From the NCBI GenBank assembly GCA_008360955.1, contig LUCM01000560.1, forward strand, positions 1 to 64,000: DNA of 64,000 nt, written 5' to 3'. Of the stretch, positions 37,901-52,900 are shown piece by piece. The translations under genes were made by a program, and so were the position numbers. A model generated the notes under the pieces. It was not told the origin of the DNA, ran no database searches, and saw only the letters and a list, made by a program, of their open reading frames with translations. Source of the DNA: Fasciolopsis buskii (Eukaryota > Platyhelminthes > Trematoda > Plagiorchiida > Fasciolidae). Position 1 is the stretch's first letter. Every line of letters begins with the position of its first letter.

Positions 37901-40900
37901 ACCAACGGCTGTGGGGCAACACATGCAATTACCAATCTAGAGATCGCCGTTTGGGGAAACTGAGAAGGATCCTAATCTGGGACAATGTTAAACAGCCTCT
38001 TGACTTTGTAAAATGTCTGATAGATTATCTGATCATACAAATGCTAATTAATTGGCCGCCGGGGATGTTGGTTTGCAGAAAGTGGAGAGCCCTGTACGGT
38101 TCATTGTCGAATTAGGAAAAGATAACATTCTGCTGTTTGCATGCAAAGTGGAATGAGAATCAGGTAGCTACGTCATTCAACAGATTTTCAACCCGATCCA
38201 TTCAGAAACATTCCATGAAAAACCTTATATCCCGACGCCCTAATTTACGCAGAAAGCGTCTTTCTTTCTGAAGGTTGATGTCTTTAAGAGACCAGTTACC
38301 CATTACTTGAATTGCATCCCAAGTGTACTTACTAATCCGTTAATTCGGCCATCATGCTTGCGCCTACATCGATACCATCAAACTATGTTTATCATTTTAC
38401 ATACGGATGCCTAGCCGTATACTCAATTTTTACTTTTTGGCAACCACTAATCTTACACTGTTGAGCTCTGATTTTGGTTACCGTCTTGCAGCGCCGATTA
38501 CTAAGAAGCACAGTGAACGAAGAATACTGAACTAAACAACTTAAACGGGCTACTGGGAATTTCGCAGATAAGGACGGATTGCGAGTGCAATATGCCACTG
38601 TTTACAGTAGTTAACCGAGCCCGTATGTCCTCAACTATCTCATGGATCCCCAAATTCCCGATGGGACTTACTCGGGACGTTTTCATTAACCCGCCAGTCA
38701 ACAAGTACTTCGGAGAATACCATACACCACATTCATATGGTTTTGCTTACTGTCTACCTAGAGATTAACGTAGATCTTGCATTAGTTTACACAATTTCGG
38801 CATCGTGTCCCGAGTTTATCTCATCTAGATATGGAATCCCGATCCACCGTTGAGTCTTATTGATCATGCGTGTTGTTCACCTTATAGGTTTTTTGTTTTT
38901 GATCACGTGCTTATGTGAGATAAGTGTGGTCTACGTTTTTGCTGCTCTATGCTTTTTATGCTGCCTGTAACCGCGTTTCGAGATACAATACAGTTAGTGT
39001 CCCTTGGGTAAGTAAATTTTGACGGTTGATCACACTGACCCAGCAACAGGATACAAGTCTGGTTTACATCTAGGTGACCCAAAACGATTAGCATCTTTCG
39101 CGCGTAGACTTATGGTTTGTTTGTCCCCAAGATCCAATGAGCTATACAGGATAGCTTTCTTAAGTGGAAAATACAATCAGGTCTGACAACGATCTTATGC
39201 TTCTGATTGAAGACTTGGACAAGCTATAAGTATTCCTCGATCGTCTGAACAACAGTGTGGGAATGAATGTTAGAGATGTGTTTCACAAATCTAACGTGTA
39301 ACACGCTATTTCAAGACCAGATTAGCTCAAAATTGAACTTTCTTCTTTGAGAGAAGGATTAAGAAGTTCCTGATCCTGCAAGCTACATCTTGCCAGGTGA
39401 TTGTATTTGGGATGAAATGCCTTCGCGTATACAAAAAACTTGATTGGGTCTATCAATTTCAGTCGTCTTTGGCGACATTATCCATCTGAAGTCTAGTTTA
39501 CATCGCAGCGGTGAATTCGGTCTTGCTGTGCGCCTCATTTCCACGTGTAACTTACTGAGACCGCAAGTAACCGAACGCTACTACAAGTTTCTATATTATA
39601 ATTACTGGTTTTCATTAGTTCACTAGACTTTGGAAGCTACGGAGTTACGCTAGTTCCATGTCATAATTTCCCTAGGCGTCTAATAAAACAAGTAATATGG
39701 TCATATCTTAATTATTCTAGACGAAACGGACACTAGTTGTAGAATGATTCATCTGTTAAATCGTACACAATAGAAAGTTCTACGTATTATTCTGAGAAAG
39801 CCCATCACATATTTCCAAGTGGCATAGCGAACTCGCACGTATCACCGTATTCCAACTCTGCCCTCGTTTGTTTTTCTTTGCAGTTTTTCTATTATATGGC
39901 TCCAATAGATCGGATTTCGCCGTGATCAAATCAGATTTTACCGAGATCCAATCCGTTTTTTGATGCCAGTTAAATCTGTTAAATTGTTTCTTTTCTTCGT
40001 CCCAGCTGCTCCTTGTGATAGTTGTTTGAACTCTATCCGTATCGACCGATCACATATGGTTGTATATACGCAATTGTATATGTTCCTTTATACGCTGTGT
40101 TCCATCACATATCATTCATTACAGTTATGCGAAATAAAGTATTTTTGTCTAGTCACTGGCTGTTCTTTATTTAATCCCGGGGGACCAAGTGATCAGCATT
40201 GCGGCTTTCGAACATGAACGTCCTCGGTTCGAATTCCCCCGCGGCCGGTCACTGCCACATTGACCGGTTTTCCAATACGTGTGTCTCGGACTGAAACAGT
40301 GTACTTTTGTTGTGTGGTAAATAAAAGAAGTACTATTCGAGCTTGTAAATATGCACATGCCAGACCTTTTCCAATTTTCATAGATCTCAACCCGTTCCGG
40401 TTCGGATCCCTGAAGGACCTACGATTCCGAATTTTACGGCACTCCTTTGTTGGCGCTGATTTTGGGGAGTAGAAAAGCCAAACGCGTTGGGTTTCACAGC
40501 GAATCCTGACTTGCTTCATCATGTGCTCACCTGGGACTTGACTACTCAAAATATCCAGTCCAATCAAACATCTCTTTCGCATCCGAAATGCCGCGGAAGT
40601 CGTGAGATTTAGCCGCCACCTGTTCTCAACCCCAAAACATGTGGCCTAATTAGACCGGAAAATTACTTGCCGCTATCAGTTTGTTTTCGGGCCTCGTTGC
40701 ACCGTGTCTCGCTATGGAGTATGGTATTAACGGGTTAGCAGAAGCGACCGGTAATACAAAGTGAAACTAGTATCAAAATGGGCCTAGGCAAACAAATCCA
40801 AGCTGTAGCCCAAGCTTCGATTGTTATCATTTGGAATCAGATGATTGATATGCTCGTTTCCGATGATTTTTTCTAATTTCTTCCGTATTAGCGCTACGAC

Positions 40901-43900
40901 AAAGTGTTCGGAAAGAAGTTCGCCGGCAATTGGGGAAACTGATTGCCGGTGGGAAGATTCGAACCCCTCAACCTTCAGGGTGAAACGTCGCGATGTTGGC
41001 CATTTGATCAGTCTTAAGAATATAATGCCATAAAGAAACCAACTGTATATTGACGTCTGCGTGCTTTTCATGGGAACTGAAAACCGTAGTCATAATGCAC
41101 GGTTTCATGTTCGATTCTATAGGTAACTAACGTTGTGAATCGAATGCGGAAAATAAAAGGAAAGTCAAATCTTACTCGGGCGAATCAAAGAAAATTTGTA
41201 TCTCAATCAGTAGCTTACACAACATGAAAAGGTCAACGAAATGGTTAACTTTGGTGATAAGCAATAGTTTGGTGGCCCAGAAATATAACTGGAGAAAAAG
41301 CACCGGAGTATTTTGGATGTGTTAATCATGATATTTTATTAATAATAACAAGAACGGAATTTCGACTCCGTTTATTGTCTGTAAAGCGAATGTAGTGTCT
41401 CCGTAAAAGGTAATAACTGAAAAAGCGAACGGTATTGAGCTAATTCGAGCTCACATTTTCGTAACCAAACATTGTGCCGCTCTTCGCCTGACCACAGCCG
41501 CGTTTGTACCGAACGGATGGAAGTTCGGTGTTAATTCGGCTACTTCCTCCTAGATCACGATCTGGGTGAACTTGCTATGCACAAATTGTAAAACTGGGAC
41601 ATTCTATGCTTATAGTAACTCCTTCAAACTCAATCCACATCCCATATTCTGGCGGGATGATCTATGACATTTCGGAAGTGAGCTCAGAAAAAATCTCACT
41701 AACAGGGAACAGTATAGTGAAATTAAGAGACCATAGATTTCATTTCAGAAGGTCAATACGACTGATTTAGTTTGTCCGTGACACATCTAACGTCCACTGG
41801 TGCTACTAGTGACTGACAAGCGGTCCCGTGTGAATTTGAGACAAATATGGCTCGATTTACCATCCAATCACGAGATGGCTAACATTGACATCCGTTACTG
41901 TGAGGTGTGCTGCATGGTAACTAAACAAGTCACAGTGGTTCTTTCTGGGATTAAACTTCAATTAATAGGTTCGCACCTCATGGTGGTATTTTCTGGGACT
42001 TTGTCTTGAAATGACATGATGATTCTCGAATTAGTTACCGTTTTATGAAACCAATGTCATTTTGTGATTAACTTATCCCTAAATTCAAATTTATCGGGAA
42101 TTCCGGTTCGTCTCTGTCTTACTAGGTTGGTAGGGGAATTATCTCAGCAATTCAGTCGTTAGATATACTGCCCCGCAGAGTTCAATATTCAAAAGGTACT
42201 GACTCTAAATCGATTGAGGTGGCCGGGGGGTTGCTTGCGCCTTGTCATAGAACCGAAGTCTTTGGGTACGCTGTCCTCCGAGGAGGGGAATGGTGGAAAA
42301 ATGGATCGATGAAATGGCGGAAGGATGTAAAAGCTTTAAACAACGGACTGGGTCGTGTAAGCCCAGTTAGACTATCGAGCTGACTTTATTTAGATCACCT
42401 CAAAGAACTGTTAAAAGCAACAGGTGGCATAGCTAGATGTGTCAGTCAGTGACGTTCTTGGATGTGAAGTCTTCCCTCTTCCACATTGCCCTTCAACTTA
42501 TTACCTAGTAGTTAACCTTTCACTATTTCTCGTTCGCTTTATGTTGTGAGTAGGCGGTGGTGTGAGATAGCAATCAAAACCAAAACATAGTGGTCCAAAT
42601 CTAGTAGTTGTAAACACTGAACGGAACCAACTGACTACATTCAGAAGTAGAGTACACGAGTCTGTAACTGAATTAGTGACCACAGTAAAATTAGAATAAA
42701 TAGGCCAATGGCAGCATGCGTGAAAAGTACGTCCAAAACTAGTTAAAGGTCTCAAAGAGCTATGGGACTGTAGCACGTGATCTCAAATTGATTTAGTTAG
42801 CGGTATTGGATTCATGTCGGGTGTGAATCCCAAATTCTTTCGTGCTCTTTCAGATTCGGGGCAAGATTTTCATTGGAATTTGACAGTTTAGTTCAGCCCG
42901 AGAACTGTGAGGGTACCCTCCACATTAGCAAGTATAAGTACTACCATGAGAAGCTCGAATGAAATAGCAAATTCTCATAAGCTGATCTGGTTGCTAGTAC
43001 GTTCGTCTCCGTTGGACACGGACTGTTATTCTTCTACCGTTTGTTATGTAATGGTGAGTAAACACTTCATCGGAAAGAACTACACAGGCTATATTCGGGG
43101 GAAACAGATGTATGAAATTATTCGCTTCAATTAGTACGTGATCGTATCATTATACTAAAATATATTTACGTACACATATTTCCCGTCGGTAGTATGTACA
43201 CGAATAAGAAAATTCTCGGTTGGTTTCGCCGTTACTGCCGCCCTTCAGGCAGGAGTACTGGTCAATTCGTCAACATACTTGAACAATTCGATTTCAAGTT
43301 GCCCTCAGAATCTTCTCTGCACGACAGTAGTGTGAATGAGTTAAATAAGAGTGTGGTGCGCCGCGGCCAGCAGAAGGCTGCCAAAGGGGAAATTAATCGG
43401 GAATAAGAGTACTCGAATCCTCGACCTCACATCCGAATGCAACGGCCCTATTCCTCTGGAATGAATTGCAACTACTGAAACTCACTTAGATAACACAGTG
43501 ACCGGCGGCGGGAGGTGAATTCTTACCGCGGATCTGAAATTTTTCAGACCATCATAAGGACCGCTTGAATTGAAAGAAAAAACCCGGAGAATCGGTTCAA
43601 TCCTATCGAACAATTAGGCAAATTTTCGGGTAGAGAAAGTGTCCAAGATCAGGATTGCAATTTTGCTTATAATTTTGTACCTGGAGACAACTTGATCTCA
43701 CGCAATCACTGTCGGTTCTTCCGGTCGAAGACCTGCTTTAGTACGAAATTGTCGTAGTAGATTAAAAGAACTTAGCCTTACCGCTGTGAAATGTGTCATG
43801 CGAAAATGCAATTGACAAAATGATTCGGATGACAAAGTACTCTGTTATTTTTAACTATGTTCTAAAATAAGAATGAATGAAAGTATTTATTACCACCCTC

Positions 43901-46900
43901 GTCTTTCAGTTCTGATGAATGGACCACCTCCGTGAGATATGAGTAAATAGTCATTCCCAATCCGACCACTAACTATCTCGAACTTCGAAGGGTTTTGTAT
44001 AAACGATAATGTACCGGCTCAAATTGGAAAACTCGACAGACCATTAAGAGATGAACCTACAATGAACGATAAAAGAATCATCAGAACGATAAGTTGCTTT
44101 TCACGTTTTTATGAGTTCGCAAACGTCTAGTGTTTAATGATTGCCAAACGAATCGGTTGAATTGTTAGTCCAGGGGTAGTATATATGATTAAGTTGGCTG
44201 TTTAAGCAATATGAATTAATGGTCCAATAATTACTAACAGGATGACCTTGAACCGAAAGAAACATCGTTCATGAACGGTCTGCTAGTCACGGACTTGTTA
44301 TCGTTGAAATCAGAAAATCTGAACTGTCTGGAAATAAACCCGTAGTCTGCTGGTACGGTTGATGTAACTAGATTTGAGGCTTACCGTTTCAGATAAAATT
44401 CATTGCTGATGGTAAGTAAAATCTTCGTTGTATTAGTCAAGGAGTGCGATTAAGTACAATTGTCACAGCAACAAAGCAACTACTTGCTTCAGAATATAGT
44501 TTTCTAATGAGTAATGAATCCATGATTGAAGTGAACGGGGAATGCCTCGTAGCCAGTAAGGCCTCCTATGATGAGGAAAAAAATTGTGAAACATAGTGGA
44601 CTCACGCGGCCAGATTTGGTAACCACGCGCAAGATACAGAACTCCTGCCTTCCAAGCGAAGTAGCTGGCTGATCTGGTATTCAACTCTCCGACCCTGTGT
44701 GAAGTGACGGCAGCTTAATTCGCTTTACCGCGATCAAATTGGTGAAAGTTTCACGACATTATTGGTGTGTCTAACATGACCTAACCTGGTTGCGGGACTA
44801 CTGAATGAACATGGAATCACTTTAGCTTTATCAGACGGGAACGGAACAGTCATACAAAGGGCCACACGGCATCTGTAGAAGACAGCTTTGCATCAGCTTA
44901 GGCATCAATTTTATTGTCAAACAACTTCGCACAACAGCCCGGTTACCGTAAAACAATAGGAGTAGGCCATTGCCATACCGATCCACGCATACAACAACAA
45001 TAGGATACCCTGTCAACGTTACCTTGGTAACGTGCTTTTCTGATTACTGGTTGTGTCATCCAGTCGTAGTCCTTATTGTACGGTGAGGACCAATACATTT
45101 ACGAAAAAAATGAATCGATTTCAGTGTACATTCATGGCTGCATGGGGAAGTATTTCGAAAAGCATTATGCACCATGAGAACGACGGCTGTAAGTCTGAAA
45201 TACAAGTAAAGTAATCCTAGCCCGGGAATACCGGATCTGACACCTAGTGAGCAGGACGGCGATAGCTGATTTAAAATTTAGCTGTCAGTTTAGGAACGTG
45301 CGGACAGCATCCAAATCCGGTAAGTTTTATCGGAAGCTAGATGTCCGTTTGTTGTTGTTGTTGTTGTTGTTGTTGACCCATTCAATTGAATACACTCATT
45401 TTTCCCCTTGCAAATGTGAGCAGTTTTAATTTGATCCCGCTGAAATTGAGCTGATCACCGGGATCCAGGTGCGGAAATCTAGTTGCCGTATTCAAAAGTT
45501 ACCGGCAGAATCATTTCTTTCGAATAGTTCAATAAGCATTTGCCATCACATTCGTAGAATACGGTGGTTCTGTGGCACTTTACATAGAACCCAAGCGCAA
45601 AGCGAATTGTCCAAATTCTTTAGCTTCCAGTTCTAAGGAGTGATTGAATATCTTTTTATAGCTGATAGTGAATTTTGCTTTCACAATAGGCCTGAATAGT
45701 GTGGTTCAGATGTGAATAAAATACACCCGAAAAGTCAACGAGCTATTGATGAAGTAAGGTTACTTGCCAAGAGGAGAAATTCAAGACCGCTTTGTCATGC
45801 AACAACAGGACCAGATTATGTCCGGAAAACAGGACTGACTGAAAAAATCTCCTAGAGTCGAGTGAATGATGAGCGAACAAGGAATCTGACTGACCGCAAG
45901 CCGACGAACAGACGAGGAAATCAGCAGTTTAACCTAGGTCTGGGATAACATGGAAGTGGCTTTACCTGTTCAGAGGCGAGCCGAACCATTAGATGGAATG
46001 AAGGGCAAGGGAGGGCCAATGGATCCGAGAGACTGGGGAACTCGGTCAGTAAGCTTCGAGCTGGCGCACTCTTGGTCTGGCCAGAGGGTATTTGGTCATT
46101 TATACCTGATTGAGAAAAACGAGATTGAATTAAAAGTAAGGCATCAATTAAAGCGGCTAAGGCAAGCGAAGGTGATAATACTATGATAAAACCAGGTATG
46201 CACATGAACTCGCAGACCTTAGTGGGTTTCGGTAATGTCGCAAACCAAAGAAATATCCCGAACATCTAAAGGCCGTTCCGGTTCAAGGCCATTGGCAACT
46301 GAGATTAAGGCGTAGTAACTGAGATAGTAATTGGGCATCAAATATACATCATCTCGGGAAGGGGACGCAGCCACTGAAAAACCGACAGACGAGAAAACGA
46401 AGAACTTTGAGAATAATCGAACCTCTGGTCCTTAAGTCCATGCCCCAAGGCGCTAACCGCCTAACTATCCCCGATCCTGCAGGTCACGTGGATGTGAAAC
46501 AACATGTGACCAAATGGAGGATTAAAAAAGGACAGCTTATAATAAAATGTAAGTTATCTACCACAAGGTCGAGACTTCAACTGACAGTTTATTTCGTATT
46601 ACACAGGCAGCATAAGATGTTTTGATTTGTCTGTTCAGAATGCTCAATCGGGCCAGATTGCCTAACTAAATGCAAAGTTTTGATTCCTCAGTTTTCCGTT
46701 GATAATCAGTCAGTTAGGAATTTCATTGGTTTGGTGGGTTGGAATTGGATTTTCAAGCTCCTAAAGGTTCTCTGACATAAACTGCTGTTGGAAGCTGTTT
46801 GCCACTTGTCCTCAGTCTGGTTACTCGGGGATGTCTTAGATCTGTTTTGGTCCTATTTCTGACTGTTGCAAGTCAGAAAGGCAAGCCACATCATAGTAAG

Positions 46901-49900
46901 TTGTCTTTCTGAATGTGACAGAAACCATCAAGTAGAAGAACAACGATGGAAAAGTGACCGTGATTAGGAAACAGTATCCACAAAGCGGTGCTCTGTTAAT
47001 GGGTTCACTTCGTTGCCTAATTTGGAATACAAGACTCGTTCCAACCCACTCTTCACCAAAAGCTCTAACTGCTTCGCTTCTAACTAATAGGAATGACAGA
47101 AAAATACAGTAGGAGTGCAATCGCATTTTTCTTAACAATGACCACAAGAAAAAACTTGCACATTCTACAAATGAGAGAAAATCACAAGCTAGACTGTAAT
47201 CTTCCATTTGCTATGACCAGTCCCAATGACTTGTTTCGCAGTGCCACAAGCATACAAAGCGCAGATCAAAGCGTATCGGACCACAGAACCGTTGGTGTTA
47301 GAGATGCAAAGAGCAAACGTGCATGCCAATCGATCACCGGCCGGGTCAGAGAGACAAAACTATGGGCCATCGTGCATCTGGAGGTCAAGCGACACAACCG
47401 GTGACTTAGACAAATCGTGCGTGGTAAAGGTCATTGTTTCAAACATAAAAAATGTCACTGAATTACTTTTTAATAGTGCTTAAATGCGAATCGATCAGAC
47501 CTAGGAATGGACAAATAACTAGCGATTCAATTAAATAAGCCGAACCAAAAGAACTTTTGATTTAACTGAATGACTAAGAGTCAAGGATAGAAAAAATGAA
47601 TCAAAATAGGAACTTCTATTTCCCTTTCTTTTTAGGCCCAATCAAACTGCAGTTAGGTACCCAACATTTTCCCCTTGGGTATCTGTTCAACGTGTATCTC
47701 AGAAGCTGACAAGCAGCAGTGTATCGTGGTTACAAGGATTAACCATACGTACAAAGTTCCTTCTGCCGATATTCTGGAATTATTTTTATTGATCAGCTAA
47801 ATTATGTACATTTCCGGTCATCCAACTGATGGGCAATGATCTAATGATTTTGATAATAACGTGGATTGTATCGTTTAAGTGAAGAATTAGGAAGCATGAA
47901 ACGTCTATCCGCAAATGTCCGATCGATTATTCCGATGTTGTCGGCTGAGTTCGACGAAATCGACAAAATTTTACACGTCACCTTTGATCCTTGTGTGCTC
48001 CACTCCGAGCTAGTTTCTCATCGGAATTTATGAAGTTGGCTTGGAGATTTCAATTTACATAAACGAGAAAAAAAATCTGTTTCCCTTAAATGCGCTTTGC
48101 AGTGAAGACCTTCATCTTAACAGACAGTGGTACTAGACGGAGATAACATGTTTTGACTTTAATGTTTAAGATAGGCCTATGACATATCTCGGGCTGAGAA
48201 TTTTTCGATGTACGATTCGAAGTAATTTAAAATAAGCGACTTATTTCTTGCTGATCTTGTCTGAGAGGTAGACAGAGGTAAAGAATAAATTGCGAAATAC
48301 GATTAGGCAGTAATTAATCTGCACGAAAATCAAGTGTTCTTAAGCACCCGTGATTCTGTAAACGTTTGTCTNNNNNNNNNNNNNNNNNNNNNNNNNNNNN
48401 NNNNNNNNNNNNNNNNNNNNNNNNNNNNNNNNNNNNNNNNNNNNNNNNNNNNNNNNNNNNNNNNNNNNNNNNNNNNNNNNNNNNNNNNNNNNNNNNNNNN
48501 NNNNNNNNNNNNNNNNNNNNNNNNNNNNNNNNNNNNNNNNNNNNNNNNNNNNNNNNNNNNNNNNNNNNNNNNNNNNNNNNNNNNNNNNNNNNNNNNNNNN
48601 NNNNNNNNNNNNNNNNNNNNNNNNNNNNNNNNNNNNNNNNNNNNNNNNNNNNNNNNNNNNNNNNNNNNNNNNNNNNNNNNNNNNNNNNNNNNNNNNNNNN
48701 NNNNNNNNNNNNNNNNNNNNNNNNNNNNNNNNNNNNNNNNNNNNNNNNNNNNNNNNNNNNNNNNNNNNNNNNNNNNNNNNNNNNNNNNNNNNNNNNNNNN
48801 NNNNNNNNNNNNNNNNNNNNNNNNNNNNNNNNNNNNNNNNNNNNNNNNNNNNNNNNNNNNNNNNNNNNNNNNNNNNNNNNNNNNNNNNNNNNNNNNNNNN
48901 NNNNNNNNNNNNNNNNNNNNNNNNNNNNNNNNNNNNNNNNNNNNNNNNNNNNNNNNNNNNNNNNNNNNNNNNNNNNNNNNNNNNNNNNNNNNNNNNNNNN
49001 NNNNNNNNNNNNNNNNNNNNNNNNNNNNNNNNNNNNNNNNNNNNNNNNNNNNNNNNNNNNNNNNNNNNNNNNNNNNNNNNNNNNNNNNNNNNNNNNNNNN
49101 NNNNNNNNNNNNNNNNNNNNNNNNNNNNNNNNNNNNNNNNNNNNNNNNNNNNNNNNNNNNNNNNNNNNNNNNNNNNCCGTAATCATTCACAAAATACGCA
49201 ACACAACACCGATTTGAACAAAATAAACAGAATACTCCAGAAATAGTTCAATCTACATTCTAGATTCAATAAGAGCGATCCTAACAAACTAGATATACCC
49301 TTGGCCGAAATCCGAACGTAAAATAAATTATCTCAGATGCATCCGAGTCCGCGGAACTGTTTACCCCTTATCTTCACCGCAAAATGTTTATTGTAGTTCT
49401 AACTGATTTTCCAGCTGAGAAAACTGTATACAGTGACACATTCCCCATTTCAATGACAGTAATTTTATCGGCCCTAGGTTGTTTCCTTTGGCATGTCTAT
49501 CAACGTGCTGAGGTTTTCCAAGATTCACTCTAACAGTGCAAACAGCCAAAAAATCCAAGCAACTTCATGTGATTGTCTAACGCCTTTGCTCAGGCATTAC
49601 CACAGGTTGTTCTTCGTTTCTAATCACATGCAGTTAAACACTCTTCAGGTGTCTTTGAACTGGGGAAGATGATCGCCCCGGGTCTCGAATGTCTCGCACA
49701 TTCTCATTCCAACGGCTCGTTATGCGTTTCTTCTGTATGTGGACACCATGAAGGACAGGCGCGGTTCGAACATTGATTGGACTCATACAGTGGGCTTGGT
49801 GACGTGTGAAAGTCATCGACCGTGCAATCTGCTGACCTATTTCAATCATGTAACATATGTCAAGCAAGCATCGTGGGTCACTCACCAAGTCAATGACACT

Positions 49901-52900
49901 CCAGTCGGTTTAGGTCATAATGGACTAAAAGCAACATCGAGACAGTTGTTGGGCATTTTGGAAATGGAGACCAAAGAAGGCACGTTTTTGGCATCAGTGT
50001 ATTCAACATTCCAGAGGTTACTCAAAAAGGGTACTTTTATGGACCCCCAAATGAAGTTGACCAATTTTTCTCTGATTTGCTTAATGTGTCAGTGTCGTAG
50101 AAGTGTCATTCCCCGTAGTCTCTAGAGCCCATTACCCGGTTAGGAAAGGAGATAACCGTGATTCGAGAACTTTGAATGGCATGAAAGAAAATAAGATCTC
50201 ATTAGGTCAGGTGTACTAAAGAGCAAAATGGTTATTCTTGTTTTGTCCACTATGAGTATTGTTGACTAGTATACCAAAGGATTTTGACTGATTCTTGCAG
50301 TCCTACTGCTTCAGATGAAGTCCATTTCGCAGGAGAAATGATCGCAATGCGAAAAAGAAAACCACAAATAACTTTTTACTACATGTTACCCTCATAAATA
50401 TTCCAGAGCCTACCATACGGGCAGGCAAAGGACTAGCAACTATGACCGTGAAACTTAGGATCGCATGGAATTAAATAAGGTTCTGACAAGTGAATCACAG
50501 GTTTACTAAATACAAATTTCAATGACAGACTGAACTTACTCTAAAAACTGCGGAGTTCGTTGCAATTTCGAAGTGAAACAACTTAGCTTACTCACCTGAA
50601 GAAATAGCCCTCAGTTGAGCACGTCATAACGAAGCAGACTGCAGGTCACGGCTCCATGGTTCAAGAACTCAACGACAACAACGTGTTGGATGCGGGATAG
50701 CGGGAAATGTCAGCTGGGTATGAAGTTCTGTGTGCGTTTTTTCGAAGTAAAACCAACATCAAATTTTGTCCGTTTTACGCAAAAAATGAAATAGCTTTTG
50801 CTGTTTGTAGTACTCCATCATCTTCTTCTGCGAGATTCAAGCGAAAAGCAAGGGTTTCGCTATCCAGACGCGCGTGTTGTGTCGTGCTGGTAAGTACTTA
50901 AAACAAATTAAAAGTTTGTCGGTTCACTCAACTTCACCATCAATGTGAAGATGGAAAAAGTCTGTCAACTACATTAGATATTTAGTATATTTCTAACGCG
51001 CTTAGGTGATTTTGCCTGTGTCTTTTGGGACTATAATAAACTGTACTTACTAGAAGACATGTCGCACGTTTCGCATTCGGTGGCAATCCAAAGTTCAACA
51101 CCAAGGCGCTTCAGGGCGAAGTTTTCAAGTTGGAATCCTCTCATCATCGATCAGCCTCATCATCGATCAGCCTCACCATTTGGCAGCTGTCAGTTGATCA
51201 AGTTCCCCTTCGTGAAAATGATGAAGTTGGTAGGTTCACTGATGAAGGAGAACAGGAACGTAGGATGACTCAAGGGATAAACGGTGAGAAATCAAATATC
51301 CGAAACACCCTGTGCAATCCAGATGGATCACGATCCCATAGAATGGCATCAATGAAGTCTGCGCAATCCCATTTAGGTAGACAGTTTATAAAGAAAAATT
51401 GTGACGAGCGGTTACCGATGTATGCGGCTGTCAGAAACCAATGAAGAAGCATTTTGAGCAGTGTTGAACAGCTTCAAACCAATGGTTTAAGTAGAAGCCT
51501 TCGACAGAACTGGGCAGTAGAATTGAAAAACTATGGTTGGACGAAAAAACAGAGACAGCTTACAGTTTGCAGCTCAAGGAATATGCCGTGTGTTTGAAAA
51601 CTGGAACACTTGCACTCGAAGTATACACATTTACCGTGTCCCAAATAATTTGGCCCTACTCGTTACCGAAGAAATCTCAAAAAATCTGTTTTTACACGGC
51701 TGTCAGTGAAAACGCACTAAATAATTGTTTCCCTGACTTACTCCGTCTCAATGATGTTTGGCGCCTGGAGCCACTGTGTGGATTCGTTGATCTCATTACT
51801 TGAAACAATTTCGGCAAGTGAACCAAGAATATTTCATTTCATTTGTGAAGCTCTGAACTAGCGACTACTGCTACAAAAGTATCGAACAGGGAGCACGGTC
51901 GCAACCAACTGAGGAAATTAAAAAAAATCACAATTATCATACAAATTTGATAGTCTAATTGTGTAGTGATTCAGTGGTCGAAATCCTTGCCTCTGTTTTG
52001 AGTGTTGCCGGTTTAAATCCACAAATAATCGGTTGTTTCCACAATGGGTTGACCACAACTGACCGTTGCAAGTTTCTGATTCACAAAATTGACTGATGTT
52101 ACTGGTGTTTTGGTGGGAACAAGATTTTCTCTTTTCTCAGTACGGAATCAGCTAATTTGAGTGAATGTTCACCACAGAAATCCGTGTACACGTTTTGTCA
52201 TTCTTTAAAACCCCTCTGACACAAATACAAAGATGGATATCACATAAGTTGCTATCTTTTATTTATTTTTAATCTTTTATTTCTTTTTATCAATTAAATC
52301 ATAGTCTGCATCATTTTTTCAGGAACGGGGCAGCGGTTGCCATAAGGTTTCTAGGTCAGGACGTTCATCGGCGATGAGCGGATTTACACCAGCGATTTTC
52401 ATGTCCAAAAGTCACAATCGAATCTATATTTAACCAACGCCGGTTTCAGCGGTTTAGCCCTTCGGTGGGGTGGGGGGGAGTAGCTCGGATATTAGCGCTG
52501 CCAGTGATTCCAGTCATCGACATGAACAATAATTAACTAATCTCACTAATGCGTTCTGAATTGAACTGAAATCTGCCTCGACGGGATTAATCAAATCCAA
52601 ATTCTGGGCGGTAGGAGGTTTGTTCCTTAATTTCTACTCAGTTTATCCTTAGCTGNTAAGTTAGATGAACATCTGGACGAACAGATCATTCGCAACAGGA
52701 TGGTTTTGTCGAAATTTGAGAATATCAAAAGGCCCGAAATTGCACAACAAGCACGAGATGAGTGTAATATTCTACTTATTGCACCCGTTCGATTTCTGCG
52801 GATTAGGTCTGATATGAAAATTGGTACATGCGATTAGTTGGGGATTCAGATCTACGGAGGGATCCGTATTGAGGATCTGAATTTATCATTGAATCTGTTT

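Noticed and set aside
45247..45429. Short frame with nine leucines in a row
   Set aside because: The leucines come from the TTG microsatellite; nothing else supports a protein.
47895..48040. Possible LINE endonuclease start (reading SANVRSIIPML)
   Set aside because: Only a vague match to the 'NARSI' opening; no downstream endonuclease motifs were seen.
48314..49217. Four open frames of about 285 codons on both strands
   Set aside because: They consist almost entirely of unknown residues across the run of N.
49660..49780. Possible SINE with TTCGAAC or ATTCGAGACC boxes
   Set aside because: Both orientations give only partial boxes and no body shared with the other copies.
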